A DNA stretch of 64,000 bases from Alopecurus myosuroides (Eukaryota; Streptophyta; Magnoliopsida; Poales; Poaceae): NCBI GenBank assembly GCA_028641055.1, contig CM054058.1:82192020-82256019 (forward strand), given 5' to 3'. A program made the position numbers and the translations under genes. The first letter of the stretch is position 1. Every line of letters starts with the position of its first letter. The notes below the pieces were generated by a model. That model was not told the origin of the DNA. It did not search any database and was given only the letters and a program-made list of their open reading frames with translations. This document shows positions 36,101 to 47,857 of this stretch, in pieces.

Positions 36101-37443
36101 AAGGAACAAAAATGGATTCGGGAGGTGCTATGAGCGTGGCACCATCTCGACCTCGATCCGCACGGGCTCGTGGATGGGCGCGGCTCGCCTAGCCCACAGA
36201 GAGTGATCGAGCACGCGAGTGCTCGATGGGGTGAGTGAGAGGGGTGAGTGGAGCGTGGTGGCGAGAGGATTGGCCTCGGGGTGAGTTATAGGAGTGGTTG
36301 CAAGGGGGGTGTGCTCGGGTACGCATGAGCTAGGCATGGCTGGTCCAAATGGAGGTGTTCCAGTGGTGACCAAGCTACAGGGGGATGTCCTAGATGTTCT
36401 CCTCGTACACCAATATGAGCAAAGGCACAGCAAGGCCAAGGTATGGGCAAAAGCAAGAAATTCAACTATTTCAACAACTCTAAATGACATCATCACATGT
36501 CCACTTGCCACCTCACTCACTCCCTCCTTGGTCAACAAAAATGGGATCCAATGCCACCTTCTAGAAGCTCAATAACATTGTTTTCGAATTGGCAAAGTGG
36601 CAAGGCTTGGATCAGTGCACACAAGATAAATCATCAAGTCTAAAAGTGCTAATCACTGTTCTGTCAGAAAAATTCAGTTAGGCAGTTTTCTGAATTTTTC
36701 TAAGTGCTGGAAAAACAGATAGATATAGCAAAAGTTTGAGCTGTTTTCACCAAGCAAACAAACTCAAAAATGAGTGATGTAAAATGCTCAACAAAGAGCA
36801 ACTATTCAAGTTTCATAACCAATCATTTGTTCTGAAAAAGGAAGGGTTTAAGGCCCTTAAAACAATTGGTTAAGTAGGCACTATTTCTGTTTTTACACTG
36901 CCTAAAAATCTGTCTTAACAAGATGGCTCAAAAACCATCATGGAATTGTGTGTTAATTATGTTTATAAATTTATCCAAGGATGTAGTTTTGTTGTCCTCA
37001 TATCAGAGAGTAGTCTTGATCAAAGAAACTCCATAATTGGATAATCCTTGTGATGGTAAACAAGGGTTGAAAACAGCTACTTGGCTGTTTTTCAGGACAA
37101 GAATTATATTGGAAAATCTAATGAAAGCTTTTCCAATTAATTTTATTTCAAGGTAAAGTTGATTCCTAACCATCAATACCACATTTTTAAGTGGATACAA
37201 AGTGTTACTTCAAGTTTTGAAAAATATTCTCTTAAGAACCTTAGTGGAAAACATAGGAAAACAAGTAGAAAACAATGTTTTCCTTAGGAGAAAAATCCTC
37301 AAGTGAGTGAAAAGAACACACCACTTAAATTGCATAGATAAACATTACTTCACCAACATGTTGTACACTTAATTATGTTACAAAATTCTTAAGAGGCTTG
37401 CTAATTTACTATTATACAAGTGCTTAAAAACAGGGGTGTGACA
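33121..37443 (-). repeat. Element B 5' LTR
   Basis: 4323 bp; on the plus strand it starts TGTAGAGGCCCCAGACC and ends GGGGTGTGACA, followed by the CTCTC duplication. Relative to the 3' LTR it lacks the block corresponding to 23632-24476. Large LTRs above 4 kb are usual for some Triticeae gypsy families. GC-rich frames at 35660-36100 are mirrored in the other LTR and are not convincing genes. Confidence 0.9.
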
Positions 37444-40413
37444 CTCTCCGTCGTCTTCGCCCGCCCGCACCGTCACACAAGACATCGAGGATATCATCAA
37501 CACGATGGACCCTATGTTGGATTCTCTAGTGCACGCCGGCGACGAGCCGGTGAAGACCGCGGGCACCGCGGCGGACCGAGGAAATCCTTCCGCCGCTGTG
37601 GATCTTGCGGGTTCCAGCTCCGCGCCCTCTCCGCCGTTCGCTCCGGAAACGGCGGAAGAGAAAATTACGCTCGTTGGCGACGAGCTCGCGGCCGCGGAGG
37701 CCGCCTCGTCCGCCGCCGGAGCCGATGAGGAGATGGAGACTGCCGGCAATTGGATTGCCTGCAGCATTCCGCCGTCCCTCCTTCCAAACATGGAGAAGAA
37801 GGGGTTAGTGTTGAAAGGGAAGTGGCGGCTTCCGGAGGACGAGAACGAACCCATGCCGAACGACGGAGAACGGTTCTTCTCTCCTCCCACCTTCTGAGAG
37901 GTATGGGACTGCCACCTTCTGCCTTCGTTCTCCAGGTTCTCTCCCACTACAATATCCAGCCTCATAACCTTCCACCAAACTCTATTCTGTATATGGCCGA
38001 CTTTCAGGCCCTCTTCGAGGGTTTTCTAGGCATAGAACCTAGATTAGATTTTTGGCAGTATTGCTTTGGGGTTAGGCGGAACTCTTCGGAGGGTGCACTC
38101 CCGACTTGCGGAACCATTTCCTTCACTCTTCGGAGATTTAGGGAGGATTGGTTCCCCAAGATAAAAACCTCGGAATCCCTCAAATTTTGGACGGGTTCCT
38201 TCTTTTATCATCCCGATGTCCCTTTCCCAAAAAAGGCCATCGGGGTTCCACCTTTCTCGAACACTGCTGTTGTTCCCCAAGAAAATTGGGGAACTGAAGC
38301 CGTCCAAATTCTGCCGCCTGATCTTCTAAGGATCAAGCGGCGCATCGCGAAACTCTCCTCCTCTGATCCGCCCCTAACCGGCATGGACACAGTCCTTTGC
38401 TGGTTGGATAGGTGGATCCAACCGTTAGCCAACCATGGTGGCCGTCTCCTTTGCGAGTATACATGCACCGACGACAAGATGCGGACAACCAGCAAAGACT
38501 GGGTCGTGAGGGATTTGCGGAGGCGCGTGAACCAGTTGGTCGCATCCCGCGACCAATATGAAGCGAGACGGCCAATGTATACGGCCGACAATCCGGTTCA
38601 CAAGGTATTATTTTCCGTCATTTGGGATTAAACTTTTCTACGTTTTCTCGGATTTTTCGCTTCTAACTCTGCTTTTTCCTTTTGACAGATTGCCGACCTT
38701 CCCGAATCGGAGCTGGCTTCCGAAGCTGAACTGGAGGCGTTGCACGCCGCCTTTGCAGGTGGGCGAAAGTGCAAGAAGATCTCCTCCTCTGAGGAAATTA
38801 TTGATCTTGACGGGATTCCCGTCGCCACCTCCAGGTTAGAGCATCCGGGTTATTTTCCTTTGCCGGAGTTTTCTTCTGTCTTCGGAGTTTTAACTTTTCC
38901 GGCTTTTTTTTCCTTTTAGCCTGCCTCTCTCCACTCTAAAGCCCAAAAAGCTGAAGAGGCACAAGGTTGTGTCCAGCAGAGGCTCTCAACCTTCTCCCGC
39001 CATCGCCCCGGACACGCCGTCCACGATGGCAGAAGAGCATGCCGCAGCCCCCACCACCGAGTCGCTGGAGCCCAGCCAGCCCGTTGTGCCGAACACGTAC
39101 ACGAGGGAAAGGGCGGCTCCTGAGGTGGGAGATTCTTCTCGGACAACCGAGAAGGAAATTCCCACCTTTGACAAGGACTTCAAGAACATCAACGATGGCC
39201 TAAGCGCGGACGGAGTTCTTTTTGCGGAATACGCAAAAGAGTTCAATGAAAACTTGGCGGGGTTGCAGCGGATGAGCCAGGTATTAACTCTAGCCCCCAA
39301 GCATTAAGCAAAATGTATACTTTTCGCCTTGATGCTTTTTAGTGACTTTTTTCCTTGTCGTGTTCTAGCAAACCGCTGAATCCATTAACATGGAAGTTTT
39401 CAATAAACTTTCCGTCAAGAATAAAGAGGTTAGAAATCTCCTTTCTATTCTTGACGTGAAAGAGGCGGAGCTGGCATCGTCTCAGCTGCAGCTGTTGGAA
39501 ACACCAGGTATACTTTTCTCTTTGAAATTTCTGATTCAACTTTTTGTCTAAGTACTTTTCCCGAGTTTTTTCTAAACTCGGAATTTTTTCCTTGCTTTCC
39601 AGCTGCTTTGGCTAAGGCCAAGGAGATAGCTGAAGATGCCGGCAATGCTACCAGTCTCCATCAGGGGAATTTGTACCTTCATAAGGAACTTATGAAGGCC
39701 AAAAAGAGATCTGGAAGCCAGCAATATGGCCCTTGGAATTGCTCAATCCAAGGCTTCCGAACAGGCGGAAAAGGACAAGTCCACCATTCAGGACTTGGAA
39801 AATGCTTTAAACCTGCGCCTGGAGGAAGGCTCCGAAATCGACAAGATTCTCGGTAAGTTTATTTCGTTTACCAGTTTTTACATGTCTTGCGTTTTTTCTC
39901 TGCTTTTTCACTTAACCTTTTGGCTGTTTTATCTGAAAAAACAGGAGACAACCCAGATCTCACTCGGATTGATAGAATCCGAGCCTTTGGGAAGGTGTGG
40001 ACTGCGATCAGAGCTGCTGGAATGCAGTTGGTCAACAAGTTCCTTCCCACAAGGACTGGGGAGTTCTCGGAAGTTGAAAAACTTCCGGGTGCTATCCTGA
40101 AGGTGGCGGAGTCCAGGGAATCCACCTTACGCTCCGCTGCACGGGGTGGTGCACACATGGCTCTCGGCCTTATGCGTATGCATTACCCTGGTGCAAAGTC
40201 TTGGCGCATGGCGTCCGGCATCCATCAAGGATACACGGAAGCCCAGCGGACCAACATCTTTGATGAAATTAAAGGTCACGCCACCAAGATCGCCTCCATG
40301 GGGAACATCTCCATCACCTATCCAGAAGAGGAGATCCCCGAAGCCCCCGAGAATGACAGCAGCGAAGAAGAGTCGGATGCTTGAAGGGCCGTCCTTAACC
40401 TGGATGGTGGAAG

Positions 40414-41293
40414 TGTCGGGGGGTTACCCCCGAGTAGGGTAAAGGCAGGTGGTAAAGGCAAGGTCAGAATAGATGTTTGGTCGAGTAGCCGCCTACCCGG
40501 TAAACTGCTACCCGGTCGACTGCTACTCGGTCTTACATGAAAGATGACCAGAAGAAGGAATCAAGCAAGTTATATCCGTTCGAGTAGAAGAGTTGGCCCG
40601 AGTAAAACTGGCGGGAACCTACTCGGGCCAGAAGTCAAAGGAGCCGTTCTGACACAGGATCCCGCGTATCCTGGGTCCGTACTTGGCACTATTCACACCA
40701 CTGTTCATCTGGGGCCGGCGTGCCTGACAGTGACAGTGTGGAAGCAGGCGGTCGCAGGATAAGGGGGCCCTACTCTGTGTTCGTCACAGTGATAACAGAC
40801 TGAACACTTGGTTTTGCCCAACGACTTTCCGGACAGGACAAGATTAGGAACCAAAGCTGTCAGCGGGAACTCGGAAGAAGGACGATGTGCACACAATGTC
40901 GACACTTGTCCGTATCTGGACGTATCCGGCTGGGCACCATGTACGTATATAAGGTTCCCCGCCGCCTCCCGCGCGAGGGACGACGTAGGAACCACAAGTT
41001 CTTGACCTAGATTCTTGACCTAGTTCATCACGTAGAGAAGAGTGGCTACTCGGTAGCAAGAACACTTGTACTGTGGCTACTCGGTGAGACATCGGAATAT
41101 ACAAAGAAAGGCAGGAGTAGGGGTTTTACCTCATCACGAGGGCCCTGAACCTGGGTAGATCGTATTGTTTGCAGTGTTTAGTTCTTACCGCACGCGGCTA
41201 CTCGTCGCGTGATCCCTCCCCGAGCACCTCCAGCGTCCTTCGTCCCCACATCTTTAGCCATCCCATGGCATCTGCCGTGACACCACCACGACA
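40414..41293 (+). repeat. Element C 5' LTR
   Basis: 880 bp from TGTCGGGGGGTTACC to CCACCACGACA. It holds many copies of CTACTCGG or CTACCCGG. A TATA box (GTATATAAGG) lies near 40944-40953. The primer binding site starts right after it at 41294. Confidence 0.85.
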
Positions 41294-41814
41294 GTTGGCG
41301 CCCACCGTGGGGCTACCAGCGGCGCTGGCTGGAGTTTCTGTTTGGACGGGATCTTCTTCAGCGGAGCGCGTAGTCTGTGGCCTTGTCCACAGATTCGGCT
41401 CCTTCGACTTCGTCACTGACAATGCAGGCGACTTCGGCGGCAGGGCCATGCCGGAGGGCGGCACGGTGATCTCCTTCGGCTCGCACCTCGTCTACGTCGC
41501 CACCGCCATCGTCAACGAGTTTCCGGAGGAGGTGTTGGTGGCAGAGGATCCTCCTGCTGTCATCGCTGCTCGCGGAAGGCCTACGCGCTTTTCTGCGAAC
41601 AGCGCTGAGGTGATGGTGGCCGGCCTGGCTGCGAACGCCGGCAAGAGTGCCGCTGGCGCTGCGGTCATCATCGACGAACCTGCTGGCCCAAGTGCTGGCG
41701 GGAAGACCCACAAGCCCTATGAGAAGCCCTGCAACCTTCCTCTCTCCACTACTCCGACCATCCCCGCGTCTGCGGGAAGAGTTGGCATGCCACCTCCCAC
41801 CGACCTCGAGCTCT
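41294..41814 (+). pseudogene. gag: Element C gag, first part
   Basis: An open frame, Ala/Gly/Pro-rich, runs from the primer site into the CACTA1 insertion. The first ATG after the primer site is at 41448 (MPEGGTVISF). An earlier ATG at 41262 lies in the LTR and is a less likely start. The frame ends at 41814 (TDLEL) and continues at 53979 once CACTA1 and one copy of its TCT duplication are left out. I recognise it as gag by position and by the typical Tat gag continuation, not by a catalytic motif. Confidence 0.55.
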
Positions 41815-41839
41815 CACTAGTAGGGAATGGCTTATAGCC

Positions 41840-42165
41840 ACCAGTATACTGCTGGCCAACAAGCATTTCTGTTGCCCAGCGCTAACAGCACTGGCGAACA
41901 GAAATATCTGTTCGCCAGCGCTATTAACACTACCGCTGGCGAACCACACCTCCTGTTCGCCAGCGCTATGGACGGGCCCCACCTGCACGCGCTACAGCCG
42001 CTGCCCTATATTAGCGCTGGCGAACAGGGCAAAGTGTTCGCCAGCGCTACGCTCACCACCGCTGGCGAACAGGTGCTGCTGTTCGCCAGCGCTAATATGT
42101 GGGCCCAGCACGCATTTTAGCGCTGGCGAACAGCAGCACCTGTTCGCCAGCGGTATTCCGCAGAT
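41840..42165. repeat. CACTA1 left subterminal motif array
   Basis: Repeated GCTGGCGAACA and its reverse complement TGTTCGCCAGC alternate, often as close inverted pairs (for example near 42061-42092 and 42120-42151). Such arrays are the binding sites of the element's own DNA-binding protein in En/Spm. The pairs could form hairpins. Confidence 0.85.
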
Positions 42166-42625
42166 CTAGCCATAAGTGGCACCCCCACCACCCACTTTCC
42201 CCTCCACTCTCTCTTCTTCACCTTGTCCCCTCTTCTCTCTCTAGCTCGAAATTATGCCAATTTCTCCACCCTCCTACTCTATTTTGAACCAACTAAATTT
42301 ATTTTAGTTGGTATATATATGTTTATCTCCCTCCTAACACCATTTCTACCCCAAATTTTCCCTCCCTAGCCATCTAGATCTAGAATTACCCCCTTTCTCT
42401 CCAAAGCTCCAAAATTCTCCGGATATCATCGTGTAGCCATCTATTCATTTGAGGTGGGATGAATGATAATATATAATTAAATGAGTTTGTATATAAATTT
42501 TGTCCGGATACACGCGATATGCAATATGTGTGAAATTTCACCGGATTCAACAATGGTCGTGTGATGGAGACGATAAATGCATGTGTGCGCAATTTGTTGT
42601 GGAATGAAATTGAGTAGCCAACTAT
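42166..42625. promoter_or_regulatory. CACTA1 leader region of the transposase gene
   Basis: A pyrimidine-rich stretch (CTCTCT, CCCTCC) lies next to the left motif array, then AT-rich sequence. No coding frame. By position it should contain the transposase promoter and untranslated leader. Confidence 0.45.
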
Positions 42626-42858
42626 CGCCGGAATGTTGATTCATTTCCGTCTCGGCACAGTTTGGCACTCCCTAATAACCTCCTATTTGTAGGAAGGTCA
42701 TGCCGAATTTTTTCGTGAATACGACATGAAGTGAAATTTTTGATATGAAAATGAGTTGCCACTTTGCCGGAATGTTGATTCATTTCCGTCTCGGCAAATT
42801 TTGGCACTCCTCTAACCTCCAATTTGTAGGAAGGTCATGCCGATTTTTTTTCGTGAAT
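42626..42858 (+). repeat. CACTA1 leader module, two copies
   Basis: Two copies (42626-42720 and 42766-42858) of a ~95-bp module start GCCGGAATGTTGATTCATTT and end GGTCATGCCGA...TTCGTGAA. A third copy is at 49412-49500. The modules end 67 bp before the transposase ATG here and 128 bp before the second gene's ATG there. Confidence 0.8.
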
Positions 42859-42925
42859 ATCGAAATATATATATATATATTATGTTTGGTTCTAATATTA
42901 ATTATATCGGCGCGCGCTCTCGTGC

Positions 42926-45900
42926 ATGCGACATATAATGGTGGTCGTTAAGAGTGAACGTGTCGTGAATAGTTACTTGAGACACGCGACAGAAGACATG
43001 TTACAAAATGGCCGCAAGGAGATACGATGTCCATGTCGAAAGTGCAAACTAGGGGGCTTGCTCAATCCCTTTACCGGAGACTTGCTCAGTCACCTCCTAA
43101 GGTATGGTTTCATGGATGGGTATAACAGTCAGTGGGTAAGTGATGATGAAGATGATGAAGTCCATGGGGCGGCGGCGGTAGGAAATGATGTGCAACAGGA
43201 CAATAGCAACGATCGACTAGAACTACAGCAGGACCAACTACAGCAGGACCAAGATCAGCCTCATGACCCCGCACATGATCATGGAGAAGATGTTGAACAA
43301 GACGTGGAAGAAGATCACGAGGACACAGGGACACCCCTAACGGAAGTTGTGCGTGACCCTCATCTGAAAGAACTGCTTTTGAGAAAGACGACTAACTCGA
43401 TATCTGCTGCTAGAGAGCAATCGAAGCTGGCGCAACTAGAGATAGACTCGAAGACACCGTTGTATGCAGGCTGCGGTCCGGGAGAGTCCCGCCTGAGAGT
43501 GGCCCTCGATGTTCTGCAGATGAAGGCGAGATACAAATGGAGCGACATAAGCGTCGATGCAAGCCTGCAATACTGGCACGATGTCCTTCCAGAGGGCAAC
43601 ACCTGTCCTAAAAGTTGCGACGAGGCCAAGAAAGTCGTGTGCCCCTTTGATTTACCTCACGAAAAATACCATGTGTGCATCAACAATTGCTACATTTATC
43701 GGAAAGTGGACGTGAACAAAACCATTTGTCCAGTTTGCAGCGCCGCTCGATACAAGAAAGGGAAGAAGAAAGCTCCTCGGAAAGTTGTGTGGTACTTTCC
43801 GCTCATTCCCCGTCTGCAACGGTATTTCGCGGACCGCAAGGAAGCAGAGCTCATGCGCTGGCACGCGAAAAGGAGGAATAAAGTTTTAAAAGATCCAAAT
43901 CGGAGTGAAAAAGTAATTCTGACACATCCTTCAGATGCAAGTCAATGGAAAGCAATTGACTGTGAATATCCAACGTTCGGGGCGGATGCAAGGAACATCA
44001 GGTTGGGTGTGAGCACCGACGGACTCAATCCGTTTGGCAACCAGAGCAGCACCCATAGCACCTGGCCCGTGTTTGTATGGATGTACAACATCCCTCCCTG
44101 GTTGTGCATGAAGAGGAAGTATATTCACATGAGTATGCTAATTCAAGGGCCGAAACAACCAGGCAACGACATCAATCTATACCTGAAGCTGCTTAAAGAT
44201 GAGCTGGAAACGCTATGGGCTGAGGAAGGGGTGAACACATGGGACGCCTTCGGTGAACAATATTTCCCAATGAGAGTTGTCTTACTCTGTACGGTTCACG
44301 ACCTACTAGGCTACGGATATGTGGCGGGCCAGGTGTGCCACGGACATAACGGTTGCGTGAGGTGCATGGATGACCCCACGTTTATGCAACTTCCGAAAGA
44401 TCCTGCGTCTTCGAAAACAGTTTTCGTTGGCCATCGAAGGTGGCTACCCAACAAAGACCCGTGGAGAAGGCGAGGAGACCTTTTTAACGGTGAGGATGAG
44501 CTCCGTGGACCTCCACGTAAGAGGTGCGGCGAAGAAATCTACAATTTGCTGAATGATTGGAAGGAATGCCCAGAGCCGGGAAAGAAGCAAAAGGCGCCAA
44601 AACCGCTTCTGGATGTATGGAAGACGAGGTCGGTGTTTTGGGACTTGCCATACTGGCCCATTCTCGATACGACTCACTGCCTTGATATGATGCATATCAC
44701 GAAGAATGTGTTTGAAAGTTTGTTTGGCACGCTGCTCAACATGCCGGAGAGGACCAAAGACGGGGTGAAAGCAATAAACGACCTGAAATATTTTGGTATT
44801 AGGGTAGATCTTCAGGGGGGACGCCCGGATGATGACGACGGCGATCAATCGTGTGATGAGGAGATGGATGGTCGCAAGGCCAAAAGGGTTAAGAGGAATG
44901 ACTATTACTGCCCCCCTCCTGCTTCACTCTTAGTCCGGACGAGATCACAAAATTGATGATGTGCCTTCTCGGAGTCAAAGTCCCTAGCGGTTACTCAGGG
45001 CTAATAAGCAGATTCCTCGACGCGCAGAAACAAAAGTTTAGCGGGATGAAGTCTCATGACTGTTACGTGATGATGACGCAGATACTTCCGGTTGCGATCC
45101 GCGGAATAATGGACAAACACGTCCGGGAAACCCTGTTTGGCCTCTGTAACTTCTTCGACGTTATATCTCGAAAGTCGATCACGGGAAGCAGATCTCAAGG
45201 CTGCAGGAAGAGATTGTCGTGATACTATGCGAGCTTGAGATGTACTTTCCACCATCATTCTTTGACATATGTGTTCATCTGTTGGTCCATATCGTGGACG
45301 ATATCATCTATCTCGGGCCGTTGTTCCTGCACAACATGATGCCGTTTGAAAGGATGAATGGGGTCATCAAAGGATATGTTCGCAACAGAGCTCGTCCGGA
45401 CGGAAGCATCGTTCAGGGCTTTCTCACCGAAGAGTGCATCTCTTTCTGCACGAATCATATGGACGTGGAGGACCCAGTTGGTCTGCCCAGAAACAAGCAC
45501 ATTGGCAAGCTCGATGGAGTAGGTCACAAAAATGGACGTAGAGAAGTGCATGTGGATCGGGCTTGTCGACGCACCGACTTTAACAGGGCAAACTTAGTAG
45601 CTCTCCAACACATTGACATGGTCGATACTTGGCTGGAAAAACACAAGAGCTCGATTATGAAAAAGTACAGTGAACAAGGCAAGCGGAGGACCGAAGGAGA
45701 AATAATCAGAGAGCATAACTCCACTTTCTTGCGTTGGTTTAAAGATGTGATCGTCGCTAATCCACCGCCAAGGGATTGTGCGAAAAATAAACTATTGTAC
45801 GCCTTGGCACATGCCCCAGCTCCCAACCTAGCGACGTTTCAAGCATATGATATCAACGGGTTCACTTTCTACACAGAGGAGAAAGACAAAACTTCCGATT

Positions 45901-46448
45901 ATCAAAACTCAGGGGTAACGATGGAATCCTACACCGGTGACAAAAAGTTAAGATACTACGGAAGGATCGAGGAGATATGGGAGCTTAACTACTCTGGAGA
46001 GAAGGTGCCTATGTTCCGCGTCAGATGGGCTAGGATGTCGACCGTCAGAAAAGAAGACCAATACTTTACAACCATGGTTATTCCCGAAGCCGGAACCTCA
46101 TCAAGCGCGAATGTCACAGCGCAAAATGAGCCATGGGTATTGGCTAAACATGTGTCCCAATGCTTCTTCATAACAGACCCCGCAAGGCCTAGCCGTGTTG
46201 TCGTGAGGAGAGGGAAAAGAAATATCATCGGAATGGATGGAGTCGTTGATGAGGACGAATTCGACACGTTCGGCGACCCAAATATTGACGATGATCAAGA
46301 AGATGATGATGATAGTCATGCAACATACACAACAAGAAGAAGCAGAACAACGCTACCTAGGCATGGTCTTCCATTCATAAGAAGAAGTCATAATGTGGGG
46401 TTAAATTATGCAACTGCGACCAAAAAAGGCAAAAAGATCAAACACTGA
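42926..46448 (+). pseudogene. tnp2: CACTA1 TNP2-type transposase, two frameshifts
   Basis: This is the transposase of CACTA elements, which cuts at the CACTA tips. The N-terminal association domain has CPCRKCK and LRYGFMDGY (about residues 30-75). The Transposase_21 region follows, with NTCPKSCDEAKKVVCPFD, CPVCSAARY, STDGLNPFG, PPWLCMKRKYIHMS and VCHGHNGCVRCM. Next are the DUF4218-like part (GLCNFFDVI, LCELEMYFPPSFFD, GSIVQGFLTEECISFC) and the DUF4216-like part (YYGRIEEIWEL, CFFITDP). One-base shifts break it near 44925 (before SPDEIT) and near 45184. The remaining frame is open to 46448. The first ATG at 42926 may not be the original one. About 1,170 codons in total. Confidence 0.88.
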
Positions 46449-46559
46449 GAAACTATGTATATATCTGTCTTCTAATTGTATGCGACGAAACTATGTATAT
46501 GCATGGATCAACTGGTCTGATATCGATGTGCACTTATTATAAATTTAATGTACCTTGTT

Positions 46560-47262
46560 TTGTATTTCACATGTGTGGACTTATTAGTAGAAAACAAAAA
46601 TAAAACAACTGAAGGAAATAGTAAATAAAGGAAAACAACTAAAAATAGTAGAAAACATGAAGGAAATAATGGAAAACATAAAGAAATATAATAAAAAACA
46701 TGAAGGAAATAATGGAAACAAGATAAAACATGAAGTAAAACAACTGAAAATAGTAGAAAACAAAAATAAAATAAAAGAAAACATGAAGGAAATATTAGAA
46801 AACCTAAAGGAAAACAACTGAAAATAGTAGAAAACATGAAGAAAATAATGGAAAACATAAAGAAATATAATAGAAAACATGAAGGAAAGAATGGAAACAA
46901 GATAAAACATGAAGTAAAACATCTGAAAATAGTAGAAAACAAAAATAAAACAAAAGAAAACATGAAGGAAATATTAGAAAACCTAAAGGAAAACAAAATT
47001 TAACAACAGAAAACAAAAAGAAAACAAGAGAAATCATGAACGAAATATTGGAAAAAAAATAAAACATGAAGGAAAATAATAGAAAACAAAAGAAAACATG
47101 AAGGAAATATTAGAAAACCTAAAAGAAAACAAAATTTAACAATAAAAAACAAAAAGAAAACAAGATAAAACAAGGGAAATAATGCATGGAAAACAATAGA
47201 AAACAATAATAAACAAAAACAAATCAATTTAAATAAATAAAAATAAAACAGTAATGTGTGTC
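46560..47262. repeat. A-rich degenerate tandem repeat in CACTA1
   Basis: Built from AAAACATGAAGGAAATA-like units. A higher-order period of about 180 bp is visible (46671 onward repeated at 46850 onward), then one of about 134 bp. The minus strand gives long Phe/Ser/Leu-rich open frames here, which are composition artefacts. Confidence 0.75.
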
Positions 47263-47302
47263 TCAATTATTATAAACATAAATCAATTCAAAAAAAAAGG
47301 GT

Positions 47303-47422
47303 AGCGCTGGCGAACGTAGCTTCTGGTTCGCCAGCGCTATGTTACCGCTGGCGAACAATCCTTTGTTCGCCAGCGGTAGGATAGCGCTGGCGAACCAGGA
47401 GCTATGTTTGCCAGCGGTAACC
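47303..47422. promoter_or_regulatory. CACTA1 internal cluster of the terminal motif
   Basis: Six copies of GCTGGCGAAC / GTTCGCCAGC in three inverted pairs, of the same type as at the element's ends (for example TACCGCTGGCGAACAA and its inverted partner at 47343-47378). It lies between the transposase gene and the second gene, just before a GC-rich leader. It probably marks the second gene's promoter. Confidence 0.7.
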
Positions 47423-47857
47423 CCCCACTGAGAGGTACACAGGGCCGGGACTTAGCCGTTTTTCTCACGAATCGATTCAATCGCACGCGCACTACTCGAT
47501 CCTCTCTGTCTCCGGCGAGTGCAGGTACCGGCGACCACCGCGCGTACGGCCCTCTCCCTAACGCCCTCCATTGCTCCACGCTCCCTACCGCCCCTCCACT
47601 CCCTCCACCGGCCCTCTCCCTCTCTCGCCCCAACCTCCATCGACGCCGGCCACTCTCCATCGACGCCGGCCCGCTGCTCGCTGCTCCTCCCCCGGTTCTC
47701 CCTCCCCCGCTGCTCCCTCCTCCTCCCCGGCCCGCGGATCCCTCCTCCTCCCCTGCGGCTGCCGCACTGCCTCTGCAGCGGCACCGCCGGCGTGCTGCCC
47801 GCTGTTGGCCCCTCTTCTGCCACGCACAGGAGGTGCTCGACGGAAGTTCTACAGGTA
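47423..47857 (+). promoter_or_regulatory. GC-rich, pyrimidine-rich leader of the second CACTA1 gene
   Basis: CCTCC-rich sequence with open frames on both strands but no recognisable protein. It ends at a good splice donor (CTACAG/GTAAAT, about 47851). I take it as an untranslated first exon; a captured host first exon is possible. Confidence 0.45.

Larger units (their letters stand above)
22647..37443 (-). mobile_element. Element B: Tekay-like chromovirus, 14.8 kb
   Basis: A Ty3/gypsy element in minus orientation, flanked by CTCTC on both sides. The 5' LTR (37443-33121) starts TGTCACACCCC and ends CCTCTACA. A primer site TGGTATCAGAGCC for initiator tRNA-Met follows after four bases. Then come an upstream ORF (32877-31921), gag-pol in one frame (31526-27012), a polypurine tract (AAAGGGGGG, about 26983-26974) and a shortened 3' LTR (26973-22647). 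The RT type, integrase and C-terminal chromodomain place it in the Tekay/Del chromoviruses. No element inserted later is visible within it. Confidence 0.88.
22637..40384 (+). pseudogene. A2 antisense gene (PF04195-type, 6 exons), split by element B
   Basis: The ATG is at 22637. Element B lands four codons in, with CTCTC duplicated at 22642-22646 and 37444-37448. Exons: 22637-22646 joined to 37449-38604, then 38689-38834, 38920-39280, 39369-39507, 39603-39852 and 39945-40384. All five introns are 85-95 bp, T-rich and GT-AG. The domain typical of the 'putative gypsy type transposon' family spans about 37935-38330 (NLPPNSILYMADFQALFEGF, FREDWFPKI). Exons 3-5 look coiled coil and the C-terminus is acidic. 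Only two frameshifts are seen apart from the insertion, near 37880 and in exon 5 near 39703. The role is unknown; in A1 the homologous gene lies opposite to pol. Confidence 0.8.
21627..40413 (-). mobile_element. Element A2: second Tat element of the A1 family, interrupted
   Basis: In minus orientation the visible part runs from the 3' LTR (21627-22167), through a polypurine tract, to the antisense gene, which here reads on the plus strand. Element B (22647-37443) is inserted in the first exon of that gene. Element C cuts A2 at 40413, 32 bases after the gene's stop codon. A2's pol, gag and 5' LTR must lie beyond the right edge or have been deleted. Sequence and exon layout match A1 closely, so both are one family. 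Confidence 0.8.

Noticed and set aside
46508..47266. Long minus-strand frames rich in Phe, Ser, Leu and Cys that look like membrane proteins
   Set aside because: They are the complement of an A-rich tandem repeat; composition alone explains them.
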